64,000 nucleotides of DNA, from positions 98,521,980 through 98,585,979 of the forward strand of contig JAYGXS010000002.1 in the NCBI GenBank assembly GCA_036362985.1, written 5' to 3'. The translations under genes were made by a program, and so were the position numbers. The DNA comes from Ligula intestinalis. Its lineage: Eukaryota; Platyhelminthes; Cestoda; Diphyllobothriidea; Diphyllobothriidae. The notes below the pieces were generated by a model that did not search any database, was not told where the DNA came from, and was given only the letters and a program-made list of their open reading frames with translations. Below are positions 12,341 to 25,559 of this stretch, one piece after another (position 1 is the first letter of the stretch; the number at the start of each line of letters is the position of its first letter).

Positions 12341-14837
12341 ATTTAAAAAAAAGTTCGAGTTTTCTCATAAGACGAGCAGCACACTGTTTTCGAAATTCGA
12401 CTGACCACTTTGCAAGTTTCACTGTTTTGCTTTGATTGTCCATAAATACCAATTTACTTAAACCTCTTTACCGAAAACCCAGAAATGAAAAATATCCCAA
12501 AAAAGTTCTTAAGCATTCCTTCATAGAGAGCTGCCTGTGTGGGTCACGACTTTAGACTTACTCATAAATGTTAACTAATTGCCGAGAAAAAGGAATTTCC
12601 TCAATAAAAGACGAGAACGAATAAACCTTTTATTAGTCAACACAAACCTTCTATATCAAATTACCTCCTCAAAATTTGCTAAATGTAGATAATTCAAAGT
12701 CAAATATCTCTGTTCGATACCAATTTTAAACGATAAAGTCAAGAGCAAAATGGGATATTTTTGCCAGTTTTTTTGACTTCGATATCACGCAGAGAAAAAC
12801 AGTCTGATGGAAATGCAAGAGCTTGGATTGTTGTGGAATATAGAGTCCTTTTCGATGCACTATTTTATTTCAAGGGACTGTTTATTTATTTTAAATGCAG
12901 AAGACAATTACGTAAGGTATACTTTTGATATTTTTAACAAGATGCTTTCATATTTGCTCTGTTCGAAATTCATATTTTCATGTGAGGCAGCGGCTGACCA
13001 CATCCTGAGGTCACGCCAGGCAAAGAAATGCGAACAGGCCAGTCCGGCGCTTTTAACACAGGTGAGGCCATGCGCCCTTCATCGGCAGAAAACAAGCAAG
13101 GAGGTCACGGAATTATGCACACGCGAGACAGCCGTCATGCTGAGGTCAGGCATGGTCAGGTGCAAATTGCGTGAACGGCCACTTACGGGCAGTCATACGG
13201 GAGAAAATAATATTGCCCCAAAATTAAAGAGTCTACCAGCAGAATAGGGGTATGCAGCCCTCAAAAACAGACTGCCGCAGAGAAGAGTTGAACCACAGAA
13301 AATGCTGGACGCACCTGACATAGTGCTGATGTGCTAGAACAACTGACAGTAAAGTACTATCAGCAATCCTGGTGTGCCTTCTCATCCTAACATGAAAGTT
13401 GAAGACATGACCGGCGTTGACACAGAAACACTGTGGGTCATAACTATTGTCAATACTGCCGGCCTTCTTACGTGAAAACACGATTTTCTAAACGACGTGT
13501 CAATGCAAACGTGCATACATATCAACGATGTGAGGAAGTAGTCGAATAGTACTTTGCAATGAAGACAAATCTTGTTGTAAAACCTGTATGCTTTTCTATT
13601 TATCGTCAGGTAAATAGCGCAATGAGTAAAAATTCCACGGTGTTTATAAACATTATTGAAAACAGTGTAATATCTTCAGGCGTAAGGAAATATTGTACCT
13701 TATTTAATGCCAACATGTCTTTATTTTCGTTTACCTACACGGAGGTACCTGTTGCCGGTCGATGTCTTCGTTATGTTTATATGCTTCAAGATATTGGTAG
13801 TCCGTGATGCTTCATTTCAATAATTATGATAATTGTAGTCACGCACACGAACAGTTAAGTGTTTACCGGCGTTCGTATTTACACACTTGACTGTACAATA
13901 TAACTTCAACTCGCAATCTAAGCCCTCGGCACATGGCTAAATTCCGCTCAGAACGGAACAGTATGTCAAGCTAAGGACTACGCAGGGCTGACGGCCGGAA
14001 TACAAGAGCAAATTCCGTGGGAATTATCAAAGCACATGTCTTCCCACAAGTTAGCGCTCGGCACAATGAATCGATGAACGTGCATCAGTTCCGGCCATAA
14101 AAGAAGGCTAGCGGTAACACACGTACATTCGGCGTCGGCAGAAGCAAAGCCATCAGCCTACATATAACTTGGTCGCGGAAAATGTCCTGTCTTCTTCTTT
14201 CTCCGCCAGGGATGATTATAGCAAAAAGTAATATGCACTGCGGCAGACAAAAGACAATTTTGTAAATTGTTTACGTACTGCGGCGCTCGAAAGCGGAATC
14301 ACATATTCAAACACATTTAACCTAGTTTCTACGCAATGCATGTGTTCAGACGCATATTTTTTGATTGTGTGGTTGAATTGGAGAGGGGACACAATGCAAG
14401 GGAAATATATTTCATAGCGGCAGACGTTTTTCCATAATTGATAAAATGAAGGAAAAACTGCCTGTAGTGCTGCAGTCAAATATGGGGGGGGCACTATGAC
14501 GGATAAATAAACAAAAAATATATATTTAATGCACAGGGGTCATTTCATTACGAATTAAGTGCACGGACGAAAGTATATGACAACATGCATTAGAACTATG
14601 TTTAGCGTGGTTCAAAGGTAAGCAAGGCCACATTAACAATAAACTGGGTGATAAAATAATTATGTGGGCATTAAAAGAACTCATAAATTGGTGGACGATT
14701 TCTGACTGCCACCGATTTCCAACAAAATAATGATTGAAGTGAAAACTGTCTAAATGGGTAGCACTGCAATAGGACACGATCCTGCTGGTGATAGTTTGGA
14801 CGCGTTGACCTAAATAAACATTTGACAAAGTTCTCCA
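12341..14837. other. Intergenic, no supported gene
   Basis: AT-rich sequence flanks a more GC-rich island at about 12980-13480. A plus-strand open frame of 146 codons spans 12807-13247. Its first half is AT-rich low-complexity coding and its second half lies in the GC-rich island. It has no recognisable domain, no splice or promoter support, and no copy elsewhere in the window. I do not call it a gene. The rest shows nothing beyond short open frames. Confidence 0.4.
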
Positions 14838-15810
14838 TAATAGACTGATCGTGAAGCTAATGAGTCAATGGGCTTCGGCCACCTGTCCTTGATTTCCCGT
14901 GACCCTATCTTAAAAAAATCGGAAGTAGTACAGCTTAGAAATATGGTATCATACCGAGCTTTTATAAGCAGTTGTGTTTTTCAAGGCACTATCCTAGCCC
15001 CCCCCCCCTCCTTAGTTCTCATTTATATTCATGAGTAATTTACTATATCAACTTCCGCTTAAACATTGTTATATACGGACGAATTAAAACTCGCATATGT
15101 ATACAATTAGCATTCAAAAATTATTGTGCATAAACGATAGATTCAGATCGTACAAAAACTTGATATCTGGAGTTCTAAATGGCAAATGCCATTCTCACAG
15201 AAAAAAATGTTGTCTCTTGATTTTTGGACCATTGAAGCTTCCTCCCAAAATGTTTAATGACAAAAAGATTAAACAGACAACATTCATACAAGATAAATGT
15301 CTTAGCTAGACAAACGCTCTGTACATATCCCCTCAGGTTAAACGCATAGCACCAAAAGCTTATATATTATGTGGTTTCATAAGTAAAGATGTTACAGCGA
15401 TCACACTTATAAAATGTTCGTTTTACCTATTCTGGACGACTGTTCTATTTCTTTGGTGTTATGTCGTCAGTTGGTCGAAAGAAACTAGAAGGCATTTATC
15501 GGCGCTCTACGAGATCAAAATAAAACTGCGAAGGCACACACTATTCCTACATTGGACAATATAATTGGTATGGTCACCGACCCCTCTACATTCGTAGACT
15601 CGAAAAGCGGCTAACTTCCTATACAAAGTCATTCACGACGAAGGCATTCTCCGCACACACATGCGACCTTATCAAAAAGGTCCCCAAGACACTTGAAATA
15701 ATGTAAATACGATCAAAATCACCAATTTCAATAAGGCTCAACGTTCTTATTTATACTCCGTTCGATACGTGAAATTATGGAAAATCCTTCCAATTTATAT
15801 TCGGAAAGGT
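14838..15810 (+). pseudogene. LINE family B reverse transcriptase remnant
   Basis: A decayed copy of the element intact at 61308-63184. On the plus strand one reads 'RLIVKLMS' (about 14845), 'FQGTIL' (near 14980), 'LIYIHE', 'ELKLAY' (the catalytic box decayed from YADDLKLAY to YTDELKLAY), 'KWQMPFS' and 'FGPLKLPP' (about 15225). Then come the thumb block near 'VLPILDDCSI' (about 15415) and a distal 'VKLWKILP' end (about 15770). Multiple stops, frameshifts and a poly-C run at 14999-15008 interrupt it. The N-terminal endonuclease is missing. Confidence 0.85.
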
Positions 15811-16289
15811 GGAACTCTCGTAGAATTCGAAAAAAAATAGAAAGTTTATGATAAGTTGAACAACACTTTTTTTTCTTGAATATAATAGGACACTTTTCAA
15901 ATCATTGCTTTGATAGAGAAATAGGGTATTAGGGCCTCTTATAACATCCTGTCCAAGAGTCTCAAATTCTGTCACTAAAGCACAAGCTTCGCATAGTCTG
16001 ATTACTCCTGATGCCGAGTTCCTGATATAGATCACCCGATTGGATCACTACCTGGTATTTTTAGAAACCTAGCAAGTTATGATTTCATCATGTCGTCCAT
16101 GTTGCACTTTAATTTTCCCACGGGAAGTTTCCTTTAAACAAATATTATTTTCGAGTCCTAGACCTAGAAACATATAAGGAAATGACGTTGACTAGATGAC
16201 AGACAAGACCATAGGATTATTATACGCCTGCAGACATATGGTTTGCAAAAAGCACTATAGCTGTTTTGTAAAATTAAGTTTTTCATCGA

Positions 16290-16960
16290 CATATAACCTA
16301 AGTTAAACAAATTTCACATTTCAGTGTGTCTTGCTATCGAACAAATTACATACATAATTCTGTGACCTTTAAAGGATATAATAAAATCATAAGTACAAAA
16401 CGTTTTTTTTCGTTTCATTTATTTGTACATTGGTATTTATAAATATAGCATGGGACGAATTGTTTGTTGGCCTTACCCAGTTTAAGGTTGGTGTTTTCGG
16501 TAATCGATGCTGTATGACGATGATGCTCCGCAAATATTTATTTCATGTCCAGTCTGCCCTCAAAGATATTTTCCGGCATTCTTCATTGCGCAATACTGCA
16601 AAGCAGGGAGAACACCAAATTTCTTCCTAGATTGATGCCTGTCAGATGAGGTTAATTTTTCTAACTGATCGTGGCTGAATATACCCCCGCAGAAGGATCA
16701 ATCACTAATCCACAAATGACATTATGTTTCCAGAGATTAAATATTCTTGCTACGAAACCTCTGACACATGTACTACGTGGATATTATTTTTCAATTTTGA
16801 TCTTTTTGTACCTTTGAAGACATTTTTTCACTTACAACAAACTTCCTATTTTGCAAACTATTTACTTAGCATAAAAAACAGAGCCAAAATCTGTGCGCGA
16901 AAGAAGGGGTTTATTATATGTTTTCCCAGATGCATGAGTCTGCAGAGGTAAATGCTCACA
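16290..16960. repeat. Segmental repeat, copy E (partial)
   Basis: This matches the middle of copies B and C. The order 'cgtttcatttattt', 'gaatttgat/aatcgatgctgtatgacgatgatg', 'gcagggagaacaccaaattt' and 'attttgatcttt' corresponds to B 8410-8680 plus 9600-9820, and to C 32210-32400 plus 33215-33560. It lacks both the B-specific insert and the LINE copy inserted in C, so it shows the ancestral arrangement. No protease exons are visible to its left, where the LINE-B remnant sits. Confidence 0.65.
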
Positions 16961-17939
16961 TATTAAGAAACAACTTAACTATCTTTGGAAGATCTTCAGA
17001 TAAAACTAGCTTTCTTTTATAAATGTCCAAGTTGCGTGCTTGGAAAGATAACACACCTACATTTTGCCGAGTTACACCAGAAAATGGTTACAGTTCCCAC
17101 AAAGAGTGAAGGTTAGTAGGATCTTCAATTTTTCGTTTGTATACATTTTGTATTGGATGCACCGCTACGGCTCGGAATCACAAAATTATTAAGAGCTTAC
17201 ATTTTGTTAGGAATATCATCCAGAACCTGACATTCATTTAACGGTTCACGGACGATTTAAATAGCCTAGGTGTTTATTAACTTCTAGTGTGCACATAAAG
17301 CCATGCTGTATATTTGTGAATAGACTTCAGAAAAAGGAATCCGAGGCAGCGAAATGATGAAAACAATATGAATCTATAATGATAATGACGTGATTTTTTT
17401 CATAAGAAACTTAGGCGTTTCAACAAGATAAAACATCGTAGTGTAACTGAGCTTAAACGACAAAGATTGAAGAAAATGCACTTTCTCCATGTAAGATCAC
17501 TTTACTTACATCGTCGATAAAAACAAGTGCGAAAATCACCACACTGCTTCGAGAACGTTATTTGCAGCCGCAGTAGCGTGTTAGGCATCATGCTGAAATG
17601 CATGATTTGTTATAAGATTAAATCAATTTACTCAGGGAAGAAGGCTTTCGCTCTTCCGCTCCCTATTCATCACCAAAATTGCAAAATATATCCACCGTAG
17701 CAAAAGCAAATAATACGAATATAGGCTTAACATCAGCGATAAGTTTGAGCCAGTTGCAAAGGGCTTCTACGGACACTATGTTCATTATATCTGTCACAAT
17801 CTTTCAGAAAATGAGAATCAAGTTTTTGTTCAAAAATATCAACTGTATGTGAGAGTAACACGTCTTCATAGAGTCCGTTCCACGCTTCGATAACCTCTGA
17901 GAGAGGGCATTCACTCGGACGTCGATGGTGGCTGGATTC
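16961..17939. other. Intergenic, nothing supported
   Basis: AT-rich sequence with no convincing coding frame, splice structure or repeat relationship that I can see. Confidence 0.5.
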
Positions 17940-19650
17940 CTCTGTAGTTTAAAGGGTGACCCCGCAGATGATCAGTCTGAGCCAATACGGAGAAATCGTC
18001 TAATTCTAAGGATCACTCACGGCAACTAACAATTTAGTAGGTTTGTTTGAGGTCACCGCTGAGTTCCCTATAATTAAATGGAACTAGATCAAGTTCGGTC
18101 AGTCTGCCTTCATAAGGCGGATAACCAGGATGCTTGACCATCTTCGTAGCCTTCGCCTGCACTCGCTCCAGGTGCAGATAATTCTTTTTAACCACGGACG
18201 CCAGGCCTGGACTGCATACTCCAAGTGGGCCTGAACAAAGGCTCCTAGGTTTTAATGAAGTGATCCTTGTCGATTTTGACGAATCCCCGCCTAATTGCAA
18301 ACAGCACTTGTGTCGCGCGTTTAGCTGTCTTTACACACTGATACTATGTTTTATGCGAGGCATTAATTATAACATCGAGGTCCTTTTGTTCGTCCATATT
18401 TAAAAGCGGTGCCCATTGAAGATGTATTAAAACAAATCCTCCTCCTTATATGTCCTTCAAGTACGGAGTTTTAAGACCACACACTTACGTACGTTGAAGA
18501 TTAAGAGCCATCAAGCACACCAGCAGCTAAGTCGATTGAGACTCTTTAAATGCTTTTCTATCAGCGTTAGACATAATGGCTATCCAGAGTTTGACGTCCT
18601 TGGAAAATATAATGGCAATGTGACCCAGGGCGTTATCGCAGTCGTTGATATAGATAAGGAAGAGCAGTGGCCCCAAGGCAGAGCCTTGGCGGGACGCCAC
18701 TCTGAATCGATGTGCGGGTAGACTTCGACTCGTTGATCCACACAGTTTGCGATCGCCCTGTGAGAAAATCTGTGATCCATGCCAGTCGGTTTCCTTGTGT
18801 GCCGATTTCCGATAATTAATATATATATAGGACGTTTATGTGGGTAGCTGTCTCATGCATTCTTAAATTCCGTATAGATGATGTCAACCTTACCATCTTT
18901 ATCCAATGCGCGAGTTCACTGGTCCATGGAGAGTATTATGCTGGAAATGCAAGAATAGATCTTTCTGAAGCCGTGTTGAAGATCTGACAGTTAGTCGTTC
19001 TTCTCCAAAAACTTCATTGTCATCTTCTTAATTATCGTTTCCATCATTGTACAGCAAATGCAAGTAAGACTGACGGGCCGGTAAATGTTGACCTTCGTTA
19101 AGGCTCCGCCCTTGTATATCGGGTAAATATTTGCGATTTTCCTTTCGAATGTCAGTTTTCCTAGCGAAGAATATGCTTGCTCACAATTTATTTCATGAAC
19201 TTGGCTGGCATATTGTCTGGACTGGATGATTTTGATTCTTTGAGGCCTTGCACTCCTTCTCAATTGCAGATATAGGGAATAATAGAGATTAAGTGTCAGA
19301 CTGGCGTTAACAACAGCCCAGTTGGCATTTTTAAAATGAAGCTTGGTTTTCCTGGTGAATACCGAAGCAGAGAAATGGTTTAAGTACTTGGTTTCTCATC
19401 ATTCTCAACGACTTCCCAACCATTATCATCCTGAAGTACTGCGACCCGATCCTTCTTTTTTAATCTACTGTTAATATAGCGCATTATAATTAAGTGGGTT
19501 TTCTTCGGCTTGTTGAAGAATTATTGATTTATAGATTTTCCTGGCCTGGCGAATCGATGTTTTACGACATTTTGTTGGCGTCGGAATTCCTTGAGGTGTT
19601 CTGCTGACCCCGGAGGCAGCCTGTCTGCAGTACTCTGGCAGAGGCAAACT
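17940..19650 (-). pseudogene. LINE family A remnant, antisense
   Basis: The minus strand reads a long stretch of reverse transcriptase in correct order. From about 19500 downwards come a pre-RT region, 'YASQVHE' and 'IYPIYKGG' (about 19110), 'RPVSLT' and 'FLEKND' (about 18991). Next are 'WITDFL', 'SQTVWINESKS' (about 18730), a broken 'GVP..QGSALGPLLFLIYI' (about 18690) and 'DVKLW' (about 18600). Then 'LERVQAKATKMVK' and 'LDLVPFNYREL' follow near 18040-18180. The catalytic box has decayed from FADD to FSKD. Frameshifts and stops are spread throughout. It is the longest copy of this family here and is oriented opposite to the other two. Confidence 0.85.
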
Positions 19651-20694
19651 ACTTGGACGCTTACATCATAATGTATTCCTCATGGAATAGAGCTTTCAAA
19701 AGCTCAGCCTGTTACCCTGATATATAATGTTATATAAATGGAGTACAAAAAAGTCTCGAAATAGGAAACTGTAAGGTCTGCTGCCTTCATCAATGGAACA
19801 TGCTCGTAAAAGGATAAAGTTTCAAATCAACTCATGTTCTGCTAGTATAATGCGCAATGTAATGACTTACTAAGTGTATGGCCTCCTTGCAGATTATACT
19901 TAGATGGACAAAACATTTCATTTAAAGAAATGTTAATTCCTGATAATTTGTAATCCTGGTTGCCTTCTCACACGAATTAACAATGCCCTACGATGCTTAT
20001 TTGTTTCTCTTTAAGAACAACTGTGCAGTTCTCTTTCATGCGAGGAGGTGGTCAAATAGTGTTTTGCAATTAACAGGTAGCATGCTGTATAACCTGTAGT
20101 CCTTGTTATATGTTAGCAGATACAAGGCGTGATGAATTATGTTGGGGTGGGTTTTGTAAATACTCCTGTGAAAAAAAGTCGAATATGATTCCATAAAATA
20201 CTTGCGGAGTCAGAAAATTCACAGCTTTTGTTAAGGCAGAATACAAATTAGCTTAAGTCTTTGCTAAATTGGACACAGTTGTCTTGTTTGCCATGGCCAG
20301 TAAGCTGTCTGTTCCTCTCAGCGCTTGATAATCTGAGGCTTACACCGGTGAACTATTGCTCCAAAAGGCTTTCATCTGCTTGCAACAGCTTTATTCAAGA
20401 CACGTTGTTTTGGAGGTTGGACTTAGCTTCTGTTGACTGACAATGGTATGTGCACAGGAAAGGGGTATTGCAGTGTGCAATGTATTTGGACTCAAATAGT
20501 TTTCCTTACAGTTTGTTTGGCTTTTGATAGGGTGCTCACAGGGCTCACTGCACAAATGGTCAGGGTGGTCAGCAACTAATCTACTGTTCATCCACGCATT
20601 GTTATTGTGCTAGAAACACTGTGCAGATCATAATAAACAGGTATTCAAAATGAATATAACCTTACCCCCAAATTCATTTTAGTTTAATACAGTG
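19651..20694. other. Intergenic, nothing supported
   Basis: No coding frame or repeat is convincing. The minus-strand open frame at 20391-20591 has no recognisable motif. Confidence 0.5.
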
Positions 20695-20733
20695 GAGTCC
20701 GGTTAATGTGGACACGGTTTATGTGGACAACCG
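20692..20733. mobile_element. Possible pogo/Tigger-type DNA transposon terminus at gap
   Basis: The sequence 'tacagtggagtccggttaat' followed by 'gtggacacggtttatgtgga' reads like the terminal inverted repeat of a Tc1/mariner-superfamily pogo element: TA target, CAGTGGA start, and internal repetition of 'tgtggaca'. The assembly gap follows at once, and no inverted partner is visible in the next kilobase. Family assignment rests on this terminus only. Confidence 0.4.
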
Positions 20734-20743
20734 NNNNNNNNNN
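20734..20743. other. Assembly gap (10 N)
   Basis: Ten N characters interrupt the sequence. The true gap size is unknown, because a run of ten is a common placeholder. Relations across it should not be assumed. Confidence 0.99.
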
Positions 20744-20776
20744 CGGTGTCTCACCGCATGACTGTTAAGTATTCAC

Positions 20777-20899
20777 CTGTAGCTGCCGGCCAGTTTACCA
20801 CGTCACCCACGAGGATGTTTTGTTCAAGCGGACTGAGGTCCTGGCTTTTCTTCCTCTCACCAACTGTAACCAATGTGGGCTCCGGCACGGTGTACTGAT
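20777..20899 (-). CDS. Candidate internal exon, unknown gene
   Basis: A GC-richer block next to the gap is open on the minus strand only. It is bounded by an acceptor (CGTAG before 20899) and a donor (GTGAAT after 20777). The 123-nt exon has phase 1 at both ends, so it could be skipped or duplicated without a frameshift. It encodes about 40 residues, including 'YTVPEPTLVTVGERKK' and 'LEQNILVGDVVNWPA'. No family is recognised. A second short open stretch on the same strand at about 21035-21115 ('VAWGLISDAPYATL') could be another exon, but its splice phase does not join cleanly. It may be a relic of a cellular gene or part of a repeat. Confidence 0.3.
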
Positions 20900-21119
20900 C
20901 TACGAAGGATTTTTATGAAAGACAATACCTGCAGCAACGGAAGACAATGAACAAAGTACGTTCGATGACAAAACAATGCTACTAAAAACCGTTCGTATAA
21001 AAATCCGTGTCTTGTTCATTTACAGATGCCTTATTTTGCATACAAACTCTGGGATGACTGGAATCTGTTGGTGTGTCAGTGTGGCATAGGGTGCATCACT
21101 AATCAGTCCCCAGGCGACA

Positions 21120-24100
21120 AAGTTACAGCAATGTAAAATATAAAGAATTCATCAAGGTTTTCGCAGTTATGCAATATTTGCTTAATATACTTTTAACAAT
21201 AATAGTACGCGGACATTATACACTGCCTGGAACCAAATTCAGACAGACAAAGTACACAAATCTCCAGTTAGAGTATTTTTCATCTACAGCACTTTATATG
21301 GTCAAAGGAGGTGAAAGTTTGGCCAGCATGTAGTAAGCAGGCTAGTCATCTGGGAGGTGAAATCCGCGTGTTTGTCTCAAAAACCCGATTAATATTTGAT
21401 TTTTGTTAGTTTATGCAAAACATTTAAGCAAATGTGAATGCGGTCTTTCTCAGACATCAGATTTTGTACTAAAATGTTGATACACAGAGACCTTATCCAA
21501 CCATTGCTAGAATGGACCATGAAATATGGATGGGATGGATGGAATATGGATGAACGCAAATACAGCTACTTTTTTTCGCTTGAAGTCTTCGACAGTTGCC
21601 GTCTTCAACCTATAAGTAACGCCCGATTTTCGGCATATCCGACATATTTGGAATTGCGAAGTGTACCACCATACATTGAAAATCACCGTGTACAAGGGCT
21701 TATCCGTGTTTTTTTACGCACACCATCGACGAACCTCTGCACTTATCGTCATTAATGCGTTCTGCTGCGCAAATGCGATTTACCTAAATGGCGGTTAAAT
21801 GAATACGTAGCTATAATGTCAGCTCGGAGGTCAATCACAGTGTTTTCACAATTTTTGACGCTGCAATGAACAATACGTTGGTATTAGTGTGTACCTCCAT
21901 TTTCGATCGAAGTCATTGACCTACCGCTATACATACCATATGTTAAGCTTCTCAATTAAAATGCACGAGCTAATATAATCAGATATATCAGACAACCGCA
22001 AACATGTGTCTTTAATGACTGCGTATTAAGTAATGTCAAGTAAATGCAGATAAACATGGGCGAGGGAATCAATAATATGCTTGAAGCAGAAGAGTTCTCA
22101 AATAAAGAAATAAAAGCTGAAAACGTCCACACAGGCTTTCATTTCAAAGAATAAAAAAGGCGTTTTCTTTGCTAAAAGACACACGACGAGAAGTAATTGA
22201 ATTGGGCAAGAACTATCGACGACAGTCAGGAACGATCAGAAAAAAACATTAATCGAACAAGACAATTTGGACAGTTACCCAGAGAAAGAATGAATTCTGC
22301 TTCTTTAAATTAATGAATATGCTTCACATACTTGTGGTTGTAATTTGTAATACCAGAAAACTTCACTTCAGGCTGTGTCACTCTCGGCGAATAGAAAATA
22401 TACCTGGGCATTAATGAAGTTGTACGGCCTCTAATGTTTACCCACATGTACTACGTCGTTGCGCGATACTTTGCGTTGCGTTTTTTTTTCCTTTTAGCAG
22501 TAACGCCACTTTTTCAGCGAATGCGTAAAGCATTTAAAATTAATACTTATAATGGCAAGCATGATTTTTGAGGCCAACAACTCCCGTCGAATTATAGTAA
22601 AAATCAACTTTTAAATGCTCGGCAGCTTAACTTTAAAATTTTCGTTATTTTCCACCTTAAGGAGGACTAATTTCCATTTCATTTTTAATTCTCCCTGCGA
22701 AAGATCAATTATCCGTCAACTTAATTTCGTATTCTATGCAATAGAGGTTACTTTTTTTGAATTAAATTCTCTTAGTTTACATTAATAAGCATAATCTTAT
22801 TTAATTGATTTTTTTTGATGAATTTTGCAACAACTACATCATAATTTACTTTCCCTAGCCAAGAAGTAAATGTTAAACCACGTTATACTTTAAGCACTCG
22901 GGCAGGGAATTGACATAGCCTTGGCCTCACAAATCATTCTAGCCTTAACTATAAATAATTATATTTGATTTAATTCATGGTTACTTTGTGTTTTCATCCG
23001 CTGTTCTTTACTTTTTATTTTCCTAAAGCATAAGCTGTGTACTTTTGCCACATGCTGATTTATGTTTTAAAGTCTCAAAATGTAATCTACCATGTGTAGT
23101 TAATATTTTTTTACGCAAAAAAAATTGAGGGCTACGTGGTGTGGCTTGTTTTCCTATTGTCAGTCATTTAGCAGCACAATTCAAACTACCGTTAGTTGTC
23201 GACAATTTGAATTGAATTTAATGTAAAAAGTGTCTAAACTGCAGATAACAAACTGACACAATGATTTGCAGTATGTATAAATAACATCAGATTTGGAGGT
23301 GTGCGAATCGTTGAAGTCAGCGTGGAAACAGTCGGGCGTGTTCACATAACATGCTTCTTATTTTGAGACTACTGCTGTTGCTTCAATATGTAGCATATTA
23401 AAGGCAATGCTAAGTAACCAGTGTATAAGATGCAATGAGTAAGATGAAGATATTGTCCAAAGACCGTCCAAGTTGATTGAAATAAATTGCACTGGTCAGT
23501 AAAGTTACGTTCACATATTTGTTCCTCTTCGTACATGGGCCATTACAAGACAGGAATTGCCCAATTTAAGGAGAAGCAAAGGTTCACCTGAATGTATTGT
23601 CTTAAATGTATTTAGCAACTTGTGCGAACGTCGAAGAGCCTTCAAATACTGTTTGACAAATTTTCTTATGTTGGTGGAGTTTAATATATTAGGCGTATCG
23701 ATGGACCATCATTAAATGCAGTTCAGCTAAGTTCGGTAGCTAAAGTATTATCCAGCTCTCAATTACATGAAATACGCAGAGAAACTTCTAGCACGAGAAT
23801 CTATGCACACATGTATTTGAAGATGTACAATTAAAAACAAATACGAAATCCTGATAATAAGTGTATTTCATCCCATCAGGAAAAATTAAGACGTTTTCCT
23901 ATTTTTAACGCAAAATTCCACAGTGTTTTGGACAACCAATTGACTTCGGTGTCATGACTGTCATTCACGTTACGTGACCTAGCTTTCAATGTTTGAAGCA
24001 GAAGCATGCAGTTCGCGGGTGAGAGGAAAAATCACCATCCCCGGCTGCGAAACGGAAACCATAAAAATTATAGAATATAATGCTAAGATAAATCAAACAA

Positions 24101-25559
24101 ACAAGTTTCATTACATAACATCACATATATTGCATGTGTATTCTTAATATGTGATAAACATATAAAGCCCGGTGATAAAATTAACTTTTGCCAGTTACCT
24201 ACAGATATAAGGTAAGCTTGCTAGTTATTGTCGATTCTTATGCCTCAAACACTTGTGACTGTAATAAGAAGTATCGGGCAACATATTGTGTCAATTTCCG
24301 TAGATTGGGGAAAGGCTCCGGTGGTAATTTGTTGGGAACACATCAAATAATTAACTAATTCCGTATATCCAACGTGATAAACGAATACGATTTAATATCT
24401 AATTAGTGGGCATTCATTTACCATTAGTTATTATGACCAATAAAAACAGTTATGATGTTGTAACTTAAAAAAAACGTTATGACTTTATTGCGGTTACGAT
24501 GCCCCTAATTAAACATGGTAAATGAAATGAACTGTAATGTTCCAGCCCCAAATTATTCAAAGACCCACAAAGAGGCACAGTTACATCAACGTGCATGTTA
24601 CAGACCAAATAATTCCTATTTAAATTGTTTGCCTTGCGTTTGAAAGGATCAAGTATATTTTTTTCTCAAAAGTAGCTTATTAAGCCCCATGCCTACTTTC
24701 CTATGCCCAGCATTTTGTCCCGATAAACGGTGGTTATAGATTTTGGTGGTTTGGTTACCTTGAACAGACACATGTGACTTTTTCTTAAAATAAGTTTAAA
24801 GTAAAAAAATGCAGCCGCTTGGAACAGGTTGTTTTACGTGTTAATTTTTATTCTAACTCCAGAAATGTAAGTTGAACAAAATGTAAGTTAAAGTACACGA
24901 CCTCATTGACACCATTTTACTTATGCAGGCAATTTAAGTTACCAATAGTTTAATAATCAGGTTTTCGGCAAGAAATTAGACGAAAATACAGAAAAGAAAA
25001 ATCTACAGATTTAAATCATCAACTTTTGTACATAGAGAACAACATTTTTGTCGAGCGTACGCTTTCAGTAAATTTCCATCAAGCCTTTCAGTCTCATGGA
25101 AGGTTTACATTTTAAAATCGAAAAATTGACTTTCCGTGCATGCGGTAGCGTGGAATGGTGCAAACAATTAGATAATCGTTATCATCTTCGCCATGGCAGA
25201 AATTTGAAGTGATAGTGACCTCAAATATTTGCTGCCAGTACGGACGCAAATTTCCTGTTTACATGCTCTACCTAAAATCCCCATAAATAGATTGCAAGTT
25301 CGCCAAATATTTGATTTCCGCAACCCGCGTATCGTAAAAAAGAGGAGTGGTTGGCAGAGAAACGCACGTCGATACAGCATGGCCATGACTGCAGACTTGT
25401 GTGGGACCATTCAAGAAAATTATATTTTCATTCTTTTCTACCCTTAAAAAATGTGGCGGGGCGAGTTCTTTTCCTTTTGTCAGTAGTTTAAAAATGATGA
25501 ATGCATTTTTAAAGTACTATGCATTACGAAAACTTTGCTTAAGCACTTCTTTTCACAAG
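21120..25559. other. Intergenic, nothing supported
   Basis: Long AT-rich region. The open frames at 21438-21755, 25168-25447 and others lack motifs, and several overlap on opposite strands. No copy of the B/C repeat, no LINE motif and no splice-supported exon was found. Confidence 0.5.

Noticed and set aside
13006..13148. Three AGGTCA motifs resembling nuclear receptor half-sites
   Set aside because: Irregular spacing and no associated gene; such hexamers are expected by chance in a GC-richer island.
12807..13247. 146-codon open frame, possible gene
   Set aside because: No domain, no splice or promoter support, mixed composition and no paralogue. A chance frame is as likely.
14999..15008. 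Poly-C run as a possible regulatory or origin element
   Set aside because: It lies inside a decayed LINE at a conserved Pro/Leu position; simple homopolymer expansion explains it.
21438..21755. 105-codon open frame
   Set aside because: Overlaps a 62-codon frame on the other strand, has no motif, and the region is otherwise AT-rich non-coding.
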